This document shows, piece after piece, positions 1 to 8,020 of a DNA stretch of 64,000 bases (its first letter is position 1; every line of letters starts with the position of its first letter). The translations under genes were made by a program, and so were the position numbers. The notes under the pieces were generated by a model that worked only from the letters and a program-made list of their open reading frames with translations, made no database searches and was not told where the DNA came from. Location: NCBI GenBank assembly GCA_035399845.1, contig DAOPJV010000002.1:141075-205074 (forward strand), in the 5' to 3' direction. This DNA is from ECT2AJA-110-A sp035399845 (lineage in GTDB: Bacteria; Planctomycetota; Phycisphaerae; UBA1845; UTPLA1).

Positions 1-84
1 GGATTGCGAGCACCCTACGCCCGTGACGATCGCAAGAACCGCGGCGACGAGCATCCGTTCCATAGCGCCATTGAGTTTCGACAT
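1..84 (-). CDS. N-terminus of a putative lipoprotein (partial, runs off left edge)
   Basis: Reading leftward from the ATG at 84, the frame stays open to the window edge and encodes 28 residues: a short polar start, a hydrophobic run (MLVAAVLAIVTGVG) and then a Cys. This resembles a type II signal peptide, although Gly at -3 of the lipobox is unusual. Internal Met codons at residues 8 and 11 are alternative starts. An AAGGG lies about 10 nt before the ATG, and the gene begins only 33 bp after the holA stop on the same strand, so it probably belongs to the same operon. In many Gram-negatives an LptE-type lipoprotein neighbours holA. The visible residues lack the usual C-G-Y-x-F start of LptE, so that identity is only a guess. 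Confidence 0.5.
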   Translation of the reverse strand, partial: MSKLNGAMERMLVAAVLAIVTGVGCSQS

Positions 85-117
85 GGCTGTAATCCCTTAC
101 AACTGGCGTCGCACGTT

Positions 118-1104
118 CTATGCGGCGCACAAATCCACGATCAGCTTTTCCATCGCCTGTTCGACGGCGCCCAGTCCGGACTTCGACCCGTAGTCGATTC
201 GCAGCAGGCGCAGCAGGATGTCCTCCCACTGCCGATAGCTGAACCGCCTGAGCTGCTTTTCCAGGCTGCCGCCGTCCGTGAAGATCCGCAACGATGACCT
301 GGCCGAATAGGCGGTTCCGCCTCCCGCGACATGGGCCTTGGCCTGCAGGAGTTTCCGCAGTCCGGCCGCGAGACCACCGACGGCCTTGAACGGCGCCGCC
401 CGGTCCGTCGCGAGCACCTGCCGCCACAGCGCGAGCGCCTTCCGCGCGTCACGATCGGCGATGGCGTCCGTTATCCTGAATACGGTCTGCTCGCGGGAAT
501 GCCCCACAAGCGACTCGACATCCGCCATACCGACACTCCTGCGCGGCAGGACGTAGGTTGCCAGCTTTCGGATTTCGTTATCGAGAATGCCGTGGTCGTC
601 GCCGACCAGCTCGTAAAGCTGCGACGCAACGCCACGATCGAGCTTGCAGCCGTAGCCGGCGGCCTGGGCCTCGATCCACGAGGTCATCCACTGGCGAATT
701 TCCTTCCAGCCCTTCGGTTTCTCCACACCGATGGCGCCCTTGCGGGCCTGGATCGCCTTATGGAGCTTCGTGTTGGAACGCCACGATCGACACTCCAGAA
801 CGAGAACGCCGTCCGGACTCGGCGCCGCGACGTAATCCTCAAGCCGTGCGCGATGCGCCGTGACGAACTCGTCCGCCTCTTTGACGCAGACGATCGTGGC
901 GCCCGCAAACATCGACGGCGTGCGCAGCGCGTCAAACACGCTGGCCAGCTCACAGTCTCTGGAACCGCCGTCGAAGGTTGTCAGGCCGAGACCGTCGATC
1001 TCGCCGCCGAGCAGGCGGCGCAGCAGCGCGTTGAGCTCGCCACGGCGCAGATAGTCGTCCGCGCCGTAAACGACGTAAACGCTCGTTGTGCTGTCCGCCG
1101 CCAT
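118..1104 (-). CDS. holA: DNA polymerase III subunit delta
   Basis: Probable delta subunit of the replicative clamp loader, which binds and opens the sliding clamp in the cytoplasm. The 328-residue product has the usual HolA length. It begins with a beta-strand and the signature Y-V-V-Y-G-A-D-D-Y-L-R near residues 10-20, and ends with a helical collar-like region containing F-S-Y-R-Q-W and the late D-Y-G-S-K-S-G motif typical of the family. The frame is open further upstream, but the ATG at 1104 is preferred because AGGA sits 7 nt before it and because this leaves a clean 16-bp gap after the upstream TPR gene instead of an overlap. It is probably cotranscribed with that TPR gene and with the lipoprotein gene downstream. 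The family call rests on length and motifs, not on a search. Confidence 0.85.
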   Translation of the reverse strand: MAADSTTSVYVVYGADDYLRRGELNALLRRLLGGEIDGLGLTTFDGGSRDCELASVFDALRTPSMFAGATIVCVKEADEFVTAHRARLEDYVAAPSPDGVLVLECRSWRSNTKLHKAIQARKGAIGVEKPKGWKEIRQWMTSWIEAQAAGYGCKLDRGVASQLYELVGDDHGILDNEIRKLATYVLPRRSVGMADVESLVGHSREQTVFRITDAIADRDARKALALWRQVLATDRAAPFKAVGGLAAGLRKLLQAKAHVAGGGTAYSARSSLRIFTDGGSLEKQLRRFSYRQWEDILLRLLRIDYGSKSGLGAVEQAMEKLIVDLCAA

Positions 1105-1120
1105 GCGAGTTCCTCGTTGC

Positions 1121-2551
1121 TCAATCGGCCGCCCCCAGTCTGTCGCGCTGGTAGATGGCAAGCCGTCGCTCCGCGCGTGTTTTCAACGACGCGGCCGCCC
1201 GATCACATTCTGTCGCCGAGCGCCATGCGTCGCGCGCCCCGCGTCGATCCCCCATGAACATGCAGACGTCGCCAAAGTGCAGCCACGCTTCCGGGTCCTT
1301 CGGCCGGACACGGAGCAACCGCTCGAGCGTGTCATGGGCCGAGCGATAGCGACGTCGCTTGATCTGCGCCAGGGACAGTCCTTCGAGGGCCGGCGCGTAT
1401 CGCTCATCCTTCTCGAGGATGCGCTCATATTCATGCGACGCCTCGTCGATGCGATCCAGCGCCAGTAGCGTCCCTGCCAGATCATTTCGCGCCTGGTAGT
1501 ATCCTGGGTTCGCCGCCAGCGCGTCGCGATAGCGCCGGATCGCGATGTCATACTCACCGCGCAGGCGATGCCAGGTCCCGAGATCATACTCTTTCCTGGC
1601 CCGTTCCGCCGCCTCCTTTTCGACGACAATCTCCTTCTCCTTGTCGTCATTCAACAACGCAAAGGCGGAAACCACCTGATCGGGTTGTGATTTTTCCGCG
1701 ACCTTCGCGACAGGCGACGCGTCGCCCGTCGCTTCGACTTTCTGCGCGTCATCTCGAGCCGAGGCCAGGGAGATTGTCCGATTGACGTGAACCATCGAAC
1801 CGGCGTTCGGCGCACGTTCGATCGTGAATGCTCGCGTCTCCAGGTAATCCCGATTGCCCGCCCGGTCCTCCGCCTCGATGCGAATCACAATGTCACCCGC
1901 GATATTCATCGGGATGATCCAGCGATACTCGCCGATGGCCTCCAGCGCCCGAGCGATTGGCCTGGCCTTGCTGTCGCCCCCGGACGTGATTCGATACGAG
2001 ATGCTGACGGGGCGCTGTCCCAGGTTGTTGTTCGCATCGGTAACGAGCCAGCCGACAACCAGTTCGCGCGACGCGGCGCCCGCGGGTGGTGTCTGCAGAT
2101 TGCGCATCGTGATGTGCGGGGCGCCACGATCCACCATCACCCATCGCTGTGGGACGGCGCCGGCGCGAGGTCGCGGCATGGAACCGCGAGCGCTGTGGAG
2201 CACAAACGAGAAGCCGTAGAGACCGTCGTCACTCGCGTTGAACGAGACAGGGTTGGCGATGGGATTGTCGAGGATGAATTCCGACCAGCTGCGTCCTTCA
2301 TCCGTCGTGTAGAACAGTTCGGCGCCCTCCACGGGCGGGGATGTCGGATCGACGCCATACCCCAGCATGATTCGCCCGACGCGAAGCTGCTCGACGCGGC
2401 CTTCCTCAATTGCCCTGACGTAGTCGAGGGCGCCCGCCTCCGGATCAGCGTCCTGCGCGGCGGCCACAGCCACACACGACATGAACGGCAGGCAGCCGAC
2501 CAGCGTGCAGATTCCAAGCAATCGTCCCTTGTCCTTGCGCGACTCAATCAT
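1121..2551 (-). CDS. secreted TPR-repeat protein
   Basis: A 476-residue exported protein of unknown role. Residues 1-33 form a signal peptide (hydrophobic core LLGICTLVGCLPF, possible cleavage after AVAAA). The middle looks like a beta-rich Ig/FN3-type region, with a phrase resembling YTTDEGRSWSEF near residue 90. The last 150 residues hold about four TPR helices (DLGTWHRLRGEYDIAIRRY and following), which normally mediate protein-protein contacts. The ATG at 2551 is chosen over the TTG just before it because GGGGGAG lies 8 nt upstream. It precedes holA by 16 bp, so the two may share a transcript; a functional link to replication is unlikely. Its substrate or partner cannot be inferred. Confidence 0.75.
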   Translation of the reverse strand: MIESRKDKGRLLGICTLVGCLPFMSCVAVAAAQDADPEAGALDYVRAIEEGRVEQLRVGRIMLGYGVDPTSPPVEGAELFYTTDEGRSWSEFILDNPIANPVSFNASDDGLYGFSFVLHSARGSMPRPRAGAVPQRWVMVDRGAPHITMRNLQTPPAGAASRELVVGWLVTDANNNLGQRPVSISYRITSGGDSKARPIARALEAIGEYRWIIPMNIAGDIVIRIEAEDRAGNRDYLETRAFTIERAPNAGSMVHVNRTISLASARDDAQKVEATGDASPVAKVAEKSQPDQVVSAFALLNDDKEKEIVVEKEAAERARKEYDLGTWHRLRGEYDIAIRRYRDALAANPGYYQARNDLAGTLLALDRIDEASHEYERILEKDERYAPALEGLSLAQIKRRRYRSAHDTLERLLRVRPKDPEAWLHFGDVCMFMGDRRGARDAWRSATECDRAAASLKTRAERRLAIYQRDRLGAAD

Positions 2552-3050
2552 CAACGCAACTCCCCCTTTTGCCGGGTCACACGATCAAGGGTCGGCAAAT
2601 CCTGCGCGTCCCGGCGCGCAATCCGACCGACCCTATTCCAATTTATCGGACATGCCGAACGATCCCGTCCCGTCGGATTCCGAGCGGGTCGGCATGGGCC
2701 GATCCAGGTCCACTTTCCAATGCGAGGGTGAATCTTGCGGGTTCCACCAACCGCAACACATCCGCCCTATCGGCTTTCCTGCGACAAAACAACACGCGTG
2801 TTAACACTGATATCCGGCTCGTCCGAGAGAATTCCGGGCGCGCGGGGCGCGACGGCGTGTGACGTCCGCGGCGCATCTCGGGGCTCATTCGGCCCCGGTC
2901 ACGCGCCGATTCTGCATCAGAAGCAAGTCGCCCCGGGCGCCGAACGGGCCCGCTGGATCGACGGCCGGCAACCGGCCTCAGACGGGCGATCGGAGGTCCG
3001 GCGCCACGCGGACGGCCGATCGGGGCAGGAATCATTCGGGGGGAAAGATC
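2552..3050. other. divergent intergenic region
   Basis: A 499-bp region between divergently oriented genes. No convincing coding frame is seen; the open frames here are GC-biased and lack recognisable protein features. It should hold the promoters for both neighbours. The one clear element is a short palindrome, listed separately. Confidence 0.6.
2791..2802. promoter_or_regulatory. 12-bp palindrome, possible operator
   Basis: AACACGCGTGTT is a perfect palindrome in the middle of the divergent intergenic region, about 240 bp before each start codon. It could be a dimeric regulator site, but only one copy is visible and a 12-bp palindrome can arise by chance. Confidence 0.25.
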
Positions 3051-3308
3051 GTGACGCTCGCAACACCGCACAGGCGGGTCGGTTGGCTCATCGCGCTGGG
3101 GATGACACTCGCCACGACGAATCTGCTGGGCTGCCAGGCGGCGGAACGATGCCCGACGCCGGGCGCGACGGCCCGCCTGAACCTGCCGTCAGGCGAGGAG
3201 CCGGCTAACCACGCGCCGAAGCTCTATCGCGCGAAGAAGCACTACGATCCGGACTTTGAGAAGCATCCGTCGCGCTGGCGCCGCAAGCTGCGTGCGCGAT
3301 ACGCCTAG
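3051..3308 (+). CDS. small lipoprotein, GTG start
   Basis: An 85-residue putative lipoprotein of unknown function. It begins with a hydrophobic segment followed by a canonical lipobox L-L-G-C with the lipidated Cys at residue 28, then a charged mature part rich in Lys, Arg and Tyr (HYDPDFEKHPSRWRRKLRARYA at the end). The GTG at 3051 is chosen because a strong purine-rich GGGGGAAAG lies 4-5 nt upstream and because it places the signal peptide at the N-terminus. Reading from further upstream adds only low-complexity residues. It stands alone on the plus strand, converging on the SDR gene with a 24-bp gap. The basic C-terminus might contact nucleic acid, peptidoglycan or membrane phosphate, but this is speculative. 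Confidence 0.6.
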   Translation: MTLATPHRRVGWLIALGMTLATTNLLGCQAAERCPTPGATARLNLPSGEEPANHAPKLYRAKKHYDPDFEKHPSRWRRKLRARYA

Positions 3309-3332
3309 GACGGCGACCGCGTTCGCATCGAC

Positions 3333-4058
3333 TCAGAGCGTCCGGGACACGATGACCGTCTGGCCGCTGCTGTGGCGATAGGCCGGAGAGAGCAGCGTCT
3401 CAAACATGACGGCGACGTCGTCCGGCTCGAGCGTCATGGCCGACGGAAAATCGGGGAACGCGCCCCGCAGCATGTCTGTCTCAACCGCGCCCGGCGAAAC
3501 TCCGTACACGCGAATTCCGAGATCGGCCCCTTCCTTCGCCAGGAACTTTGTATAGGCGACGACGAAGGCCTTGGCGGCGCCGTAGGCCGCGAAGCCGGGG
3601 AATGCGTCATAGGCCGCCAGGGACGCCGTGTTGATGATCACACCCTCCCCGTGTTCGACCATGTGAGGCCAGACGCCGCGGCTGCAGAGATACACGGTTC
3701 GTACGTTGGTACGGACGATCTTGTCGAAGAGATTCGGCTCCATCTCGTCGATCGTCGCCAATGGCGCCGTCCCGGCGTTGTTCACGAGCACATCGATCTG
3801 TCCGAACGCGGAGATCGTCTCGCTGATCAGCTGCTCGACGCCGGCGACCTCAGAAACATCCACCGGCACAACGAGAACGCCGCCGCCGTCCCGCTCGATC
3901 ATCTTTCGCGTGTCGTGAAGGTCATCCAGCGTGCGCGAAGCGACGACAACATTGGCGCCGGCGCAGGCGAAGCGCTTCGCGACGGCGCGACCAATACCGC
4001 GCCCCCCTCCCGTTACGATGGCCGTCCGCCCTTTCAGGTTCACAATTGGCGTCTGCAT
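3333..4058 (-). CDS. short-chain dehydrogenase/reductase (SDR) family oxidoreductase
   Basis: A 241-residue classical SDR, an NAD(P)-dependent cytoplasmic oxidoreductase. The Rossmann glycine motif TGGGRGIG is at residues 16-23, NNAG at about 93-96, and the catalytic Ser146 with Y159-x-x-x-K163 (YGAAK) are all present, so it should be active. The length is typical and the closest general type is 3-oxoacyl-ACP reductase-like or glucose dehydrogenase-like, but the substrate cannot be deduced. The ATG at 4058 is preferred. A GTG at 4067 overlaps the upstream stop, but the GGAG lies 10 nt before the ATG and only 1 nt before the GTG. It directly follows, and is probably cotranscribed with, the small Cys-rich membrane protein gene. 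Confidence 0.85.
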   Translation of the reverse strand: MQTPIVNLKGRTAIVTGGGRGIGRAVAKRFACAGANVVVASRTLDDLHDTRKMIERDGGGVLVVPVDVSEVAGVEQLISETISAFGQIDVLVNNAGTAPLATIDEMEPNLFDKIVRTNVRTVYLCSRGVWPHMVEHGEGVIINTASLAAYDAFPGFAAYGAAKAFVVAYTKFLAKEGADLGIRVYGVSPGAVETDMLRGAFPDFPSAMTLEPDDVAVMFETLLSPAYRHSSGQTVIVSRTL

Positions 4059-4063
4059 GGAAG

Positions 4064-4279
4064 TCACGCTCCGGGTTCATCTTTGCGGCCGTCAACGCCG
4101 ACCTGCAGGAGTTCACGGCGCACGCCGAGATTCCGGCGCGCGTCGTCACGCGGCGCGGAGCAGTCACAGCCCCCGCACGCGGACACGCGCCTGCCCATGA
4201 CGACGAGAAACAGACCGCGGAGGAGGTACAGAGCGCATCCGCCGACCACGATGGCCACGATAAGATATTGCCACCACAT
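4064..4279 (-). CDS. FeoB-associated-type Cys-rich small membrane protein
   Basis: A 71-residue protein starting M-W-W-Q-Y with one N-terminal membrane helix (about residues 4-28), followed by a short cytoplasmic tail containing C-G-G-C-D-C. This layout matches the FeoB-associated Cys-rich membrane protein family, tiny proteins often found near ferrous iron transporters and possibly metal-binding. No feoA or feoB is present in this window, so here it stands apart from its usual partner. The tail after the Cys cluster is longer than usual and Arg-rich. Its stop overlaps or nearly overlaps the start of the SDR gene, which suggests a two-gene transcript. Confidence 0.6.
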   Translation of the reverse strand: MWWQYLIVAIVVGGCALYLLRGLFLVVMGRRVSACGGCDCSAPRDDARRNLGVRRELLQVGVDGRKDEPGA

Positions 4280-4436
4280 CCCTGGATTCTATCGCGCCGC
4301 GAGCGATCGGTCGGCCCCGTCGCCCATCTTCGACGGCGGGCGTGAAATCCGCCGCCTGGCCGCTAGGATAGCGATGGCGCGTCACGCAGGTGGCGCGGAA
4401 CGGCGCCGGCGTCCCGGCACGGAGGAAATACGACAT

Positions 4437-4934
4437 ATGCGAATGCAGGATTTTCTGATCGAGCGACTGACCCGGGCCCGCGGATGGACGACAGGACTGA
4501 TTGCGGACATCGACGAGAGCCAGTGGTTCGAAATGCCGGCGCCGGGCGTGGGACATGTCGCCTGGCAACTCGGCCATCTGGCGGTCTCTCAGATCGCCCT
4601 GATCCACGTGCGATGCCTCGGCAAATCCGCGGCGGAGTGCATCGATCCCGCGCTCGTCGGGACGTTCGGCAAGGGATCGACGCCCGTCGCCGACGCGAGT
4701 GAGTACCCGTCGATCGCCGAGATCCGCAAACTGTTCGACGAGACGCAGCGGGATGTGATCGAGATCATCCGCGGCATGTCCGACGCGGACCTGGAGGCGC
4801 CCGCCGGGACGGAACCGCATCCCCTGTTCGACACCAGGGCCGGCGCGCTCGGGACGGCCGCGATGCACGAGACATTCCACGCGGGCCAGATCGCGATGTC
4901 CCGTCGAATCTGGGGCAGGAAACCGCTGCGATAA
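4437..4934 (+). CDS. DinB-like (DinB/YfiT) family protein
   Basis: A 165-residue four-helix-bundle protein of the DinB/YfiT type. The three-His metal site is suggested by the H-x-A-W-Q-L-G-H segment near residue 40 and the late H-E-T-F-H-A-G-Q-I motif near residue 150. These motifs and the length match the family, whose members include putative metal-dependent thiol transferases; the actual substrate is unknown. The ATG at 4437 is chosen because GGAGG lies about 11 nt upstream. An ATG two codons later is possible. The gene stands alone on the plus strand and converges on the next gene with a 21-bp gap. Confidence 0.75.
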   Translation: MRMQDFLIERLTRARGWTTGLIADIDESQWFEMPAPGVGHVAWQLGHLAVSQIALIHVRCLGKSAAECIDPALVGTFGKGSTPVADASEYPSIAEIRKLFDETQRDVIEIIRGMSDADLEAPAGTEPHPLFDTRAGALGTAAMHETFHAGQIAMSRRIWGRKPLR

Positions 4935-4955
4935 GGCGCCGCGATTCGACGTTGA

Positions 4956-5597
4956 TCAGGGGTTGGCGGCGACTTCGGCGTTGCGGCGCTGCTTGCGATG
5001 CTGCTCGATGACGCGCTGCAGGGCCTCGATATAGGGCATGATGATCTCGCGTTCCGCGGGCGTCGTGATCTCCAGCATCAGTCCTCTGAACGCGTCCTGT
5101 CCGCCCATGTCCTTGCCGAAGATATCGCCGAGCTGGCGGATGAACTTCTCCTGCCCTTCAAGTTCGTCCGCCTTCTTGTGAACGTATGCGTTTCTTTCCG
5201 CCGACTTCAGCCGTTGGTACTGTCGGGCGTCATCGAGAATGATCTCCTTGAACTGGTTGACCATTTCGTTGACGAAGGCCTTGCGCTGATCCAGGTCGAG
5301 ATCCTTCAGGTGGGCCGTGAGGGCTGACTGCGCCGCGTCGTCCTTCATCAGGTAGTCACGCCACTCTTCGAGAAACTGGCGCTGCTCGATTTTCGCGAGT
5401 GAGCGCAGTCCGCGCGAGTTGCAGATATAGGAAACAATGACTTTCGGCTTGTTGTCCCGAATCGTCGGCTTCTCGACGGTCATCGCAAACTGGTATCCGA
5501 AATAGCCGACGATTGCCACGGCGCCGACAACGGCTCCGAGGACGGCCCAGTTTCGGTTCTTCTTCACGCTCTTGTTGATTTCTTCGACCATCATCAT
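4956..5597 (-). CDS. membrane-anchored hypothetical protein
   Basis: A 213-residue protein of unknown function. After a short basic N-terminus (three consecutive Met codons make the exact start uncertain), one hydrophobic helix at about residues 18-36 should anchor it in the membrane. The rest is charged and strongly helical with no Cys-rich or catalytic motif. A phrase K-V-I-V-S-Y-I-C-N-S-R-G at about residues 52-63 follows the anchor. The gene begins about 640 bp into a run of same-strand genes and is preceded by a 69-bp gap after the pseudopilin-like gene, so cotranscription is possible. I do not recognise the family. Confidence 0.65.
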   Translation of the reverse strand: MMMVEEINKSVKKNRNWAVLGAVVGAVAIVGYFGYQFAMTVEKPTIRDNKPKVIVSYICNSRGLRSLAKIEQRQFLEEWRDYLMKDDAAQSALTAHLKDLDLDQRKAFVNEMVNQFKEIILDDARQYQRLKSAERNAYVHKKADELEGQEKFIRQLGDIFGKDMGGQDAFRGLMLEITTPAEREIIMPYIEALQRVIEQHRKQRRNAEVAANP

Positions 5598-5666
5598 GTT
5601 TCAACCAACCTAACCGGCCCAGTCGCCATCGACCATCAACGAGGGCGAGGTTCGCGCCTCACGCGA

Positions 5667-6236
5667 CTACTCCGACGGCGCCCCGTCGGTCCGCGCCACG
5701 AAATCCGCATAGAGCGTGTTGGCGCGGCCGGCGCCGACGTGAAACGACTCAAAATCCCGCAGAAGATCCTGGTCGGCCCGTCCCTTGCCCCGGCCGCCCA
5801 GGCGCGAGAGCTTCTCGCCGCCGACGCGATAACCGCCGTAGGCCTCGGGCCAGATCCACTCGTAGCTCAGCCCCTCTGTGGCGTACCACGTAGAGTCGTC
5901 GCCATACGCTGCGCGCAACGCGTCATCCGTTACCTCGCGGGAATCCGCCGGACAATGAAAGTCATCTTCTGACTTCACGTAGGACTTCAGCACGACGGGC
6001 GCTGTCGGCCAGGGTTTGTCGAAGCGGCTGAAGCTGCGCAGGCGATCGATATACGGCCACGTGGCGTTGTTGTCTTCCAGGTAGCCGGAAAGAGCGGTCC
6101 CGATGGCCGTAAGATTTGAAAGACAGGCGACGCGCATTGATTCGGCGCGCTGCTGACGCCGAAGTGGCGTGACGACATAGGCTGTGAGTCCGAGGACCAC
6201 CAGCAGTACGAAGATCTCGAATCGTGTCGGTCGCAT
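5667..6236 (-). CDS. prepilin/pseudopilin-like protein
   Basis: A 189-residue protein with pseudopilin architecture. A short basic leader ends in R-P-T-R, followed by F-E-I-F and a hydrophobic helix (residues about 5-25). The Glu at position 2 of the helix is like the conserved Glu5 of mature pilins, but the Gly before the cleavage site is replaced. The C-terminal part contains D-F-H-C-P-A-D and a terminal N-T-L-Y-A-D-F-V segment, as in the abundant planctomycete DUF1559-type major pseudopilin proteins. The role may be surface filament or secretion, but that is inferred. The ATG at 6236 is chosen over a TTG at 6245. No Shine-Dalgarno is visible, and an intrinsic terminator ends 12 nt upstream, which is unusual (see findings). 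Confidence 0.65.
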   Translation of the reverse strand: MRPTRFEIFVLLVVLGLTAYVVTPLRRQQRAESMRVACLSNLTAIGTALSGYLEDNNATWPYIDRLRSFSRFDKPWPTAPVVLKSYVKSEDDFHCPADSREVTDDALRAAYGDDSTWYATEGLSYEWIWPEAYGGYRVGGEKLSRLGGRGKGRADQDLLRDFESFHVGAGRANTLYADFVARTDGAPSE

Positions 6237-6248
6237 TGGCGTCAAATC

Positions 6249-6287
6249 AAAAAAGCCCCGCGGGTGTTTGCTGACACCCTCCGGAGC
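6249..6287 (-). terminator. intrinsic terminator / possible attenuator
   Basis: On the minus strand a hairpin (GGGTGT pairing with ACACCC around a CAGCAA loop, extended by GCTCCG with CGGGGC including a wobble) is followed by TTTTTT. It lies downstream of the MazG-like gene but only 12 nt before the ATG of the pseudopilin-like gene. It may therefore act as a leader attenuator as well as an operon end. Confidence 0.75.
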
Positions 6288-6490
6288 CGTGGCGAGCCCC
6301 CGAAGCTACGACGTCGGGAATGGACCGTCAAGCCGGAGCACACGTCCACCAACGTCACATGGGGCCATCACAGCGCCAACCACTCAATTTGACGAGAAAT
6401 TACGAAAATCGGCCCAAACGGGAACCGCGCGGCGCGGATCGGCCGGTCCGCCGGCCGCCGGGGCTCGACGACATCGCCGAACAACGACGA

Positions 6491-6838
6491 TCATCGAAAC
6501 CGACCGCGAAAATCCTCGGCCGGGTACTTGATGGCGTTCTTCTTCATCTTGTCGCGCAGGGAATCCGCGATATCGATGCCCATGACGTTCGCGAAGGAAA
6601 GCGCGTAGCAGATCACGTCCGACAGCTCTTCAGCGATGGCGTCGCGATCGTGCTTTGCGATCTGATCTTCACGTTCGGGCGAGGCGATCCACTGGAAGTG
6701 CTCCATGAGTTCCGCGGCTTCGATCGCGATCGACATGGAGAGATTCTTCGGAGAGTGGAACTGTCGCCAGTCGCGTTCATCCACGAACGCCTGAACGAGC
6801 TGTTTGAGGTCGGCGATCGTCGTCGTCGTGTCGGACAT
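6491..6838 (-). CDS. MazG-like nucleotide pyrophosphohydrolase
   Basis: A 115-residue all-alpha NTP pyrophosphohydrolase of the MazG/dCTPase (RS21-C6-like) type, which hydrolyses non-canonical or excess (d)NTPs to monophosphates and pyrophosphate. The Mg-binding pattern E-A-A-E-L-M-E-H-F near residues 40-48 and E-E-L-S-D-V near residues 70-75 gives the ExxE...ExxD signature. A conserved N-terminal phrase W-R-Q-F-H-S-P-K-N-L is also typical. Length is normal for the single-domain form. The ATG at 6838 has a strong AAAGGAG 6 nt upstream. It follows the UVR-motif gene by 69 bp on the same strand and is followed by the hairpin terminator at 6249-6287. Confidence 0.85.
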   Translation of the reverse strand: MSDTTTTIADLKQLVQAFVDERDWRQFHSPKNLSMSIAIEAAELMEHFQWIASPEREDQIAKHDRDAIAEELSDVICYALSFANVMGIDIADSLRDKMKKNAIKYPAEDFRGRFR

Positions 6839-6907
6839 GGCGCGCTCCTTTTTCGTGAACGCGCAATTCTGGCGCCGAACGATTCGCCCAACAACTGTGG
6901 AATGAAA

Positions 6908-7696
6908 TTACTTTCGGCGGCGGCGGGCGCTGGCGGACGACTTGGTACGCATCGCCTCGATTCGCTCGCGCAGGACGGCCGCATCCTCGTATCGCTCTTC
7001 TTCGACGGCCTTGTCGAGCTCCGTCTCAAGCTTCTGGATGGGATCGGCGGGCATGCGCGCCCGGATCTCCCGCTGCAGCGACATCAGGATGCCGGCTTCC
7101 GTCGATTCATCGAGCGCGTCTTCCATGCCCGCATCCACGAGCAGTTCCTGGATCCGCGAGAGCCCCGCCTCGACGCGGGCAAGGGCCGTCTTGAACCGCC
7201 CCTGCCGCAGGGCGAGATGCACCTGGGCCCGCGTGTTCATCATGATGAGATACGGCCGGTACTGCTCAAGCGACGCACGATCCTGTTCGTCCCGCGCGTA
7301 TCGCCCCACGAGATCGAGGACGCGAAGATTGCGAGCCGTGTCGCGCTCGACCGCCTGGAAGTCCTCCAGCACGAACTCCGCAAGGTAGCGATGGTAATAC
7401 TGCACGGTCTCGTCACGCAGCATCTGGCATTCTTCGCCCGACAGCTCGTAGCCGAGATCGGTTCCGTTGGCTTCCTTGTACTTGGCGAGGCGCTTTTCGT
7501 GATGATCGAGCAGGGAGTCCTCGCCGAACGGCCGTCGACCGTCGGGCCGGCCCTTGGATTCCATCTGGAGCAGGCCGAGGTCGAGCCGCATCTGGATCTT
7601 CACGGAGCCGTCGTCACCGGAGACTTTACGTACCGTGATCTGGCCGGGCTCGTAATCCCAACCCGCGAGAATGCGTCGTAGGTCGTAGGATGCCAT
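6908..7696 (-). CDS. UvrB/UvrC (UVR) motif-containing protein
   Basis: A 262-residue cytoplasmic protein with a C-terminal UVR motif at about residues 218-250 (K-L-E-T-E-L-D-K-A-V-E-E-E-R-Y-E-D-A-A then L-R-E-R-I), the helical hairpin that in UvrB and UvrC mediates their contact and also occurs in McsA-like and other adaptors. The N-terminal 200 residues are helical and unrecognised; they include no nuclease or zinc motif. It is much shorter than UvrB or UvrC, so it is not an excision repair subunit. It is probably a partner-binding protein. The ATG at 7696 has AAGGAG 8 nt upstream and a promoter-like TATAAT at 7736-7741. The C-terminus is an R-R-R-R-K tail. Confidence 0.7.
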   Translation of the reverse strand: MASYDLRRILAGWDYEPGQITVRKVSGDDGSVKIQMRLDLGLLQMESKGRPDGRRPFGEDSLLDHHEKRLAKYKEANGTDLGYELSGEECQMLRDETVQYYHRYLAEFVLEDFQAVERDTARNLRVLDLVGRYARDEQDRASLEQYRPYLIMMNTRAQVHLALRQGRFKTALARVEAGLSRIQELLVDAGMEDALDESTEAGILMSLQREIRARMPADPIQKLETELDKAVEEERYEDAAVLRERIEAMRTKSSASARRRRK

Positions 7697-8020
7697 TGCC
7701 AGAACTCCTTTATGCGCCTCAAAACCAACTACTCAATTATATATCACCCAATCGGCTCAGAAGACGGGGATATCAACACTGGGAATGCAGAATCCTGGCC
7801 CCGACTTCACGCTCCGATAAAGCAACGCCTCCCGTTCAGCGACGTGCGGGGCGCCACACAGGCGCGCACGCCAAAAATACAAACCGCAAAATTCGCACAA
7901 TCTTCGCCCGGGCGCGCTCATATCGGCCGGCGGAAAACTGCGCCGCAACTCCTGCGCGGCCCGCCGTAGTTTCCTCAGGCGAGGCCTCACTGAAGTATAG
8001 ACACGCAGAAGCGCGTGATG
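7697..8020. other. intergenic region
   Basis: A 324-bp spacer between two minus-strand genes. The part next to 7696 holds the ribosome binding site and the promoter-like element. The rest shows no recognisable element or convincing frame. Confidence 0.5.
7736..7741 (-). promoter_or_regulatory. -10 promoter element for the UVR-motif gene
   Basis: TATAAT on the minus strand within an AT-rich patch, 40 bp before the start codon. The -35 at 17 bp spacing (TCTTCT) is weak, so the call rests on the perfect -10 and the position. Confidence 0.45.

Noticed and set aside
2643..3071. 142-codon minus-strand open frame in the divergent region
   Set aside because: Arg/Pro-rich composition, no motif, no good ribosome binding site, and it overlaps the start of the small lipoprotein gene on the other strand.
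3372..4934. Long plus-strand open frame covering the SDR gene antisense
   Set aside because: Most of it is the mirror of the SDR gene and has low-complexity Arg/His/Pro-rich composition. Only its last 166 codons (from 4437) code, for the DinB-like protein.
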